A stretch of DNA of 64,000 nucleotides from Eremophila alpestris peregrina. Its lineage: Eukaryota > Chordata > Aves > Passeriformes > Alaudidae. Each line of letters begins with the position of its first letter. Position 1 is the first letter of the stretch. The stretch lies in assembly GCA_009792885.1 (NCBI GenBank), contig WMCF01000032.1, positions 4,630,589-4,694,588 of the forward strand, given 5' to 3'. The notes beneath the pieces are model-generated. The model did no database searches, was not told the DNA's origin, and worked only from the letters and a program-made list of their open reading frames with translations. The translations under genes were made by a program, and so were the position numbers. Shown here one piece after another: positions 57,601-64,000 of the stretch.

Positions 57601-60600
57601 GGTGCTTTTCTGTGTTGTGTTCTTTAGTTTAAAATTAAATACCTCCATGGAGTTCCATGTCTGTCTGGTAACAGGATAAATAACACTTCAGTATAACCCA
57701 GCAGCTTGGCTTGGACTTCTAGTCACAGTCATTTCTTTTAAAATTTTTTTTATTGTGTGCAATCACAGAAGTAATTTGACTTGTTACAAATAATGTTTTG
57801 ATAAGCTTCAATAGAAATTAGCAAACCAGCCATCAAATGGGATTTATAAAAAGTTGCTTGGGAAAATGTGTTGTAAGTAGTCTGCAATTCAAGGCATTTC
57901 CTTTGCAGGATGCTTATCAAGTCTGCATGTGCTACTTCCAAATTGAACTAGAACGTAGATGAGAGCTATTTTTGATAGAAAGGGGAGGGGGGGGAAAGAA
58001 AATAAAGCCCAGTTGGAAAGTAGTAACAGGTTTTTTTCTCATTGCCTTAGGATGTAAATCCTTCAAGTGTGCAGAGAGAAAACAGACTTTGAAACAGCCG
58101 AAGAAAACAGATTTATCTGTGATGTTTGAGATGATACTGGTAGTGTAAACGTGATTGAAATAGTCATTGTAGGAGTGGTGAGTAAATATACCAGAAGCTT
58201 TTGGATAAACTGACTTCTCTTGCTGCTCCATGTGCCAAGTAAAGGCAGAATGTCCTGCTTGTTTCTGGGATGTTCCTTCCCCAGGGAGGCTGTATCAGGA
58301 GGAGCAGCTGCTGGTTTTAAGGATTGTCATGCTCCCAGATGCCAGTGTAGAGCTCTTTTATGCCCTGGATGTGGTTGCTGGCCTCTTCTGAGCTGTTGGA
58401 ATTCAGATGTTGCAAGACAGAGGGGAAATGATCCAGCAAATATTTTTGTGAGAATTTCTTGTAGATTAATCAGTTTTTTAGCCTTTTGGTGTTTCACAAA
58501 TCAGCAGTGAGACCTGGAATGTGGAAGCTGTCTACACTTTTCAGGACAAAGTGCTGCCTTATTTGACCATCAGGCTGATGGATAAACTTACAGGACAAGC
58601 TTAATCTTTTTTTCCAGACTGAAAAATTATCAGGCTGAAAAGGGATCTTACCTGTCATTCTCCTCTCACTAATTTTTGGCTTTTCATCTGACTTGAGTCA
58701 AATTTGATAAAGGCAGAGACATTAAGCACACCAGGGCTCAAGACTCATGGAAATGAGGAGCTTGGGAGAGCAAATCCACCCTCCTGTGGTCTGGCAGAGT
58801 GGTCCTGGTCCCAGCCCTGTGCACAGGAGATATGGAACAACCTGGGAAAGTGAGAGAGGAGCTCTGAGGTAGGAAGGGGAGGGACATATTTGAATTAAGT
58901 CCCACACTCCTATAGGTAAACCAAGATTCATGAACTGCAGTGAGAGTGTTTGGGGGTTTTGTTGGGGTTTTTTTCACCCCAGGATTTAACATTCTCTGAG
59001 GCAAACACCCAGATGACTTTATCAAGCACCTGTAATAACACTCCCTATATATTTGTTTGGATTTAGGGGTTTTGTTTTGCCTTTTCACCCAGCTGAAAGT
59101 GTTCCTCAGTGTTAATTCCTCACACAGAGCTTCAGCTGCACCCTGTGAGCACGTAGCTTCCAGCACCAGCCACTGCATCAACCTCCTACTGGCATTTTTT
59201 AATTAAAAGAACAGCACTATCACTTCAAATTAGTGCCACATAGCTTATTGGAGTAAGGAGTGAAATGGTGTTTAAAGGTTTTTCTCTCGTGGAAATTTTT
59301 TATTAAAATTTGCTCTCTTTTGGGTTTTATCAGTAGTTTGTCATTCAGTGCTTGGACAATATCTGATTCCAAGGTGTGCAAGTCCTCTCAGTGATATGAA
59401 TGCAAACAAAAGGCTGGCTTTTAATATCTTGACTATTTGATAAACAAGAAGCACCTTCTTCATAAAAACAAAGCAACCAACGTTATATTATTTTATGATT
59501 CCCACAAAGCAAGTGCCAGCCTGTTTTTCAAGTGCATTCCCCGTGTGGAGAAGGTAGTGAAGAAATAGATATTTCTGGGAGCTTCTGTGCCATGAACTGT
59601 GAAGAGCTGTTTTTGTAATCCTGTTCAGTGAAATTGTTAGGCCTCCGTTATACTAAATTACTGTGAGAGCAAGGAATATATCCAGGGGGAGGTAGCCCTA
59701 GTGAGAATTTTACTCATACAGCATTTCATTCTGTCTGGAATATTAGCACTCTTAACCATCCATGCGAAATGTAATGTATTCAATCTATTTAATCAATTTA
59801 AAGTGGAAAGCAAACGTCTTAGGCTTTGAGTGAACCAGCTGTCCTCTTGTGCTGGGTTTTCTAGGTACTAAGTTCTGGGCTCTGGATGTGCTAATACAGT
59901 AGTTTGATAAAGAACTTTTTGTTTAAGAGAACTTTCTTCATATTTTTTTTGCAGGATCCTGCGACCGAGTGGTGTCACTTGCATAAAATCCTGTGTCTGA
60001 ATGTGCATTAAGGTTGTATAGGAAGAGGCATCATATATTTTCCTTCAAACTCCAGTTTATTTATGTAATACCTTTGATCAAGGTATCTCAGAGCAGTAGT
60101 GGGACTGTTATTTATTGATGTAATGGGCACTGACATTATGTACAAGGAAAATGGCAAACAAGTGCTGTTGACAGGCAAAGTGGTGAATGTATAATGTTGA
60201 AAAAATTGTGACCAAACATCCTGGTCAGAATAATGCACTAAAACATTTTCACCCAGATCCCAGTCTTTGTGACTGCAGATTCATTTGGGATTTGGAAGAG
60301 AGCTTCCTTTAGCAAGTAGCTTGCAAGTTGTTAATAAAAATTGCCCATGGGAGCATGGTCCACATATATTGTTAAGCCACTGTTGAGAAACTGATTTTGC
60401 AATGAAAATGTTTATTTGTTTTGAAAGAAAAATCTGTGCTAGAATGCTACGCATGCTCTACTTATCTGTTTTCATTCTAAACTCTATTTTTATTTTGCTC
60501 TCTGCAGCCAGTCTATAACTAAAACATTCCTAGCATCTTTTGGCTGGAGATTCAGTCAAGGACTTTTTTGTCCTGCTTTCAAGAAGATGGTTCCTGTCTT

Positions 60601-63600
60601 TCTTGAACCCTCTCCAAAGGAAATTTCCTTCCATAGTGGATAAGGTGACAACGAGGGAAGTCACTGCTTATGGCCCAAAGGCTTAGTGACATCCTCTTGT
60701 TGTCATGTCCTGCCATGCCTGATCAGACAGCAAATGGAAATATTTTAGCATAGCTACAATGGCACAGGATAAGAGTTGGAACCACTCAGTGATGTTAATT
60801 CTGCTTGAGTTCACTCAGCTCACGAGCTGGCTGTTAGCAGGATAATGTGGCTAAATGTTTTGTGGGCACAGAGGAGAGGGGCTGTGTCCATGTCCATGGG
60901 GGACAGACCTCCCTCCCCACCTCCCCATCCAATGGAAGGGTGTTTGCCATCACGGATTGGATTTTCTTGCTCAACCAGGGATTGGCTCTGACCAGTGTGT
61001 TTGTTTTGTTGTTCATCCCTGGTGACTGTCAGTAGCACTTGGCTGAATAAACAGAGACTATTGATCAAATTTGAAGTCATTAGCTTGGCAGTTTAAATAG
61101 ATGCTGGCCTATATGATTAGAACAAGGGAGTAACACATAGGCTGATACAGCTTTATTTGGAATAAAAGCCTTCTTTTCACAGAGCCCTGTTTGGTGCCAT
61201 TCAGCTCCCAGTTTTGTGCCTCCCTTAGGTCATGCAAGAATGAGACATTTTGCTGAAAATACCTAAAGTGAAGAGGGTGGCTTTGCTTGTGTAAGAGAGT
61301 GATAACACGGATATAACAGAGATCTGCTGAACTTTGGTACCAATTGGAGATCAGGTTTGGAAGAAGGGGGTGCTCCATGAGGTTATTGGTTAACCACATC
61401 CAGCAAGGGCATGCCCTGGCAGGAATCCTGCTGCAGACCCCCAGCTCTGAAGCAGCAGCAGTGTTTGATTGTCCATCTCCCAGCTGTGAGATCTGGGTGT
61501 TTACACCCAAACACCACGGGTGACTAATTACTTCTGAAGGAAGTAGTCTGTTGTGCCATGTGCCTGACAGCCTTCTCCATCATTTGAACGTTTTGGAGGG
61601 AGCATTTTGCTGAGGGAACTGTGGAGTGCTCCCATTGCAGAGGGTGGGCAGTGCTGTGAGGATGCCCCAGCACTGATCTCCTTCCTGCCAGCCCGGTGCT
61701 CCTGAGTCACAGAGCTGGGTGTCCCTCGAGAGCGTGCACATTCAGCACAAGGATTGACCCACATTTCCTCAGGCACAGCTGCAGTCACGTGCAGCTCATT
61801 GCCAGGAAATCAGATGAGAACTGATGTAACTCAGTTCATCCAGCGTTTGCATGGCCCAAGCCAAAGTGCTTTTAGGGATTTACCACTGGTGTGACTAATA
61901 GGTGATTAGGTGGATTGGAGGGAGGGTGTCTACGTGATTCTTGGAGACAAGACTTATCCTGTAGAATTGGCAGCACCAAAAAAGTCATTCCCTCATTCAC
62001 ACGTCATTCTTTCATTGTAGTTTTTAAATGGGACTGGTTATTAAATCAGATTTTCTTCCTCTACATGAAAGCTTTCATACTAATTCCTTGGAAAGTTTGT
62101 TACTTGGGGATGTTTTCCCTACAGCAGCTGGACAAATGTCCTGTAGAAGAAAACAATTATTCAGTCCTGGGGTTAATAAAAGAACAAAAGTAGGTGAATG
62201 AATGATAAAAATTTGGCTTCACAAAGCTATTAATACCTCTGTAATTGTGGTCTTTTTTTGGAACAAGCCTCCTTTCTGCCCTGTTCTTCTTCGCCTCTGC
62301 CACAGCTTCCTTATTCCTACACATCCACTTGCAGTCCCCCTCCTTCCTCAGTGCCACCATTGTCACCTCCCCATGTCCCTCCCTGGGTTCAGCAGGGCTG
62401 GCACAAGGCCCAGGTTAATCAGCCCAGACGAGCTGATTCCCTGGCAGGTGTCCAGGTGGCTGCTCACCTTTTAGCATTGGTGCCCTCCACAAACACAGGT
62501 GTTTGGGGCTGCCTTGGGTTTCTCATTGGTAAACAAGGAGAGTTTGAGCTGAGTTCTCTGAACAAATGAAAAAATAGACATAAAGACAGTGGAGAGAGAT
62601 TTGTAGCCTCATGGGCTGATGTTGGAAGGGATTATAAGGGGCTGAATAATCACAAAACAAGCTATTGGAGATTGAAAAAATTTCCAGGAGTTAAAAGCAA
62701 TATTGTAGAACAGCTAATGTACCTGATTCAAAATGAGAAAGGATGCCAAGAATTTAATTTGGGTGAACACAGTTTTTCTTCTCTCTTCCTGTTTTTAAAC
62801 TTTGTACCTTTATTTTAGCTTTTGTGTAGGAAATTAAGGTAATTGATCCATTCTGTAGCTCAGCACTTAATCAGCCTGAATTATTTTTTGAAATTTTACC
62901 TGGATGGTCAAAGTGTCATTTTTCCCATTTTTTTTGCACAAGCCTCTTGAATCGTCTGGAATCTGCTGGATATAATTTGAATAAGGAATGGTAATGAAGA
63001 CAAAAATAGATGTGTGCAAGAACTGGTAACAGGGAAACCATCAAGAAGAGAAGTCAGTGGAATGTTTAATTCCATCTAGTGTGGGCAGTTTTCCCCCTAA
63101 GACATTAAAAGTGTTTATACCTCAGTACTAAGATCCAAGTTAGGATCAAGACTTCATTTATTATGGGCCATTAGGCTCTGCCACTTCTTTCCAGCACCAA
63201 CTCCATCTTGATGATCCATATGTTTGTTATCCTCAGGTTGATAACGACAGCCCAGGGAGCTCTGGGAAGAAAGAAGTACTTGGGAATGAATTCCAGCTGG
63301 TTCTGTTTTTGGCTGGCCACTCTCTAAGTAGCCTAGAACAAAATGAACTCATGGCTCTGGGCTTTTGTGCTCTCTTAACTCTTGCCTGAATATGGACTTT
63401 CACTGCCCTGATTTTGAAGTCAGTGCTCACTCTGGGTCAGTTCAGAAAGAGCTGCTCCATCTCATGTGTTTGTTACCATCCTGACCACAAAGCAAACAGC
63501 AGGTCTGAGAATAAGGAAGGCAAAAGCTGTAAGAGCATGAAAAAGTTTCCTTGGCAGCAAGGCCCATGGCTTTGAAAAGCTTTACATGACAAGACTTGAG

Positions 63601-64000
63601 GCTTTTTATGTTTCTATCCAAACATGCCAAAAAAGCACTCAGCATACCTCAGTTAAAATCCAAGCCTGGAAAACAGCAAGATGTGCTGGAAATCAGGGGA
63701 AGTTTCTGAGGCATTTTTTAACCTGAGGTATGTGTTGGTAAAGCAGTGATACGGTGCTGATGCCTTACTTGAAAGAAAGAATGCTTTTCATTTACTTGCA
63801 AAAAAATTTGGGGTGTTGACTGTGCCTCTTGAGAAGTCATCCAGTACCTGCTGGAATTTGGCCTGCTAGCAGTTACTGAAGTTAGTAGTGCCAGAAGAGG
63901 TGCTTGGTAAGTGTTATTCTTTGCAATAGATTTTGAGCAACTGCTTGTTACAAGATTTCCAGATATTAAAGAAATGCAAAATGAGTCTAGGTTATACTGA

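Larger units (their letters stand above)
47748..64000 (+). other. SMURF1: SMURF1 intron 1 (5' part, at least 16.2 kb)
   Basis: No exon continuing the C2 domain is found up to the right edge, so intron 1 exceeds 16.2 kb. Composition falls from GC-rich near the promoter to AT-rich after about 53 kb. Open frames such as the 183-codon one at 51,104-51,655 (minus) have low-complexity serine/leucine content and no domain. No CR1 copies are obvious. Regulatory elements are plausible in a long first intron but cannot be named from sequence alone. Confidence 0.75.

Noticed and set aside
62749..62775. GATGCCAAGAATTTAATTTG tested as SMURF1 exon 2 (LCAKNL)
   Set aside because: Only AKNL is shared. There is no acceptor at the right phase, and the following C2-domain residues are absent.

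Overview
The window is vertebrate nuclear DNA, almost certainly from a bird and possibly a songbird. The evidence is several 3' fragments of CR1 LINEs of avian type, compact introns, and a gene order that matches the human 7q22 block MYH16 - KPNA7 - SMURF1. There are no bacterial operons, RNA genes, CRISPR arrays or viral genes that I can support.

Layout. (1) About 1.6-21.7 kb, minus strand: a fossil sarcomeric myosin heavy chain gene, which position identifies as MYH16, the jaw-muscle (masticatory) myosin. At least fifteen rod, neck and motor exon remnants can be read in the right order on the minus strand. They carry in-frame stops, frameshifts, a 14-bp tandem duplication and missing exons. 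(2) About 21.7-36.6 kb: intergenic DNA with CR1 fragments, a (GGAGA)n microsatellite interrupted by a 122-base assembly gap, and no convincing gene. (3) About 36.66-44.65 kb, plus strand: an intact importin-alpha gene, KPNA7. It has ten coding exons, all with GT-AG borders and compatible phases, and encodes 516 residues. A candidate CCAAT/TATA-type promoter lies near 36.7 kb. (4) 44.65-47.29 kb: spacer with an old CR1 fragment and a pyrimidine-rich block. (5) 47.29-47.88 kb: the CpG-island promoter and first coding exon of SMURF1 (HECT ubiquitin ligase). Everything after 47,747 is the first part of SMURF1 intron 1, which opens with a degenerate minisatellite.

Working together: KPNA7 (nuclear import adaptor) and SMURF1 (BMP/TGF-beta pathway ubiquitin ligase) are tandem neighbours with no evident functional link. 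KPNA7 and the dead MYH16 are divergent, as in mammals. The most interesting observation is that MYH16 has been lost as a unitary pseudogene while both flanking genes keep their order and orientation. Exon boundaries in the pseudogene are approximate unless a splice site is stated. Assignments rest on reading the translations against remembered myosin heavy chain and importin families, with no database search.
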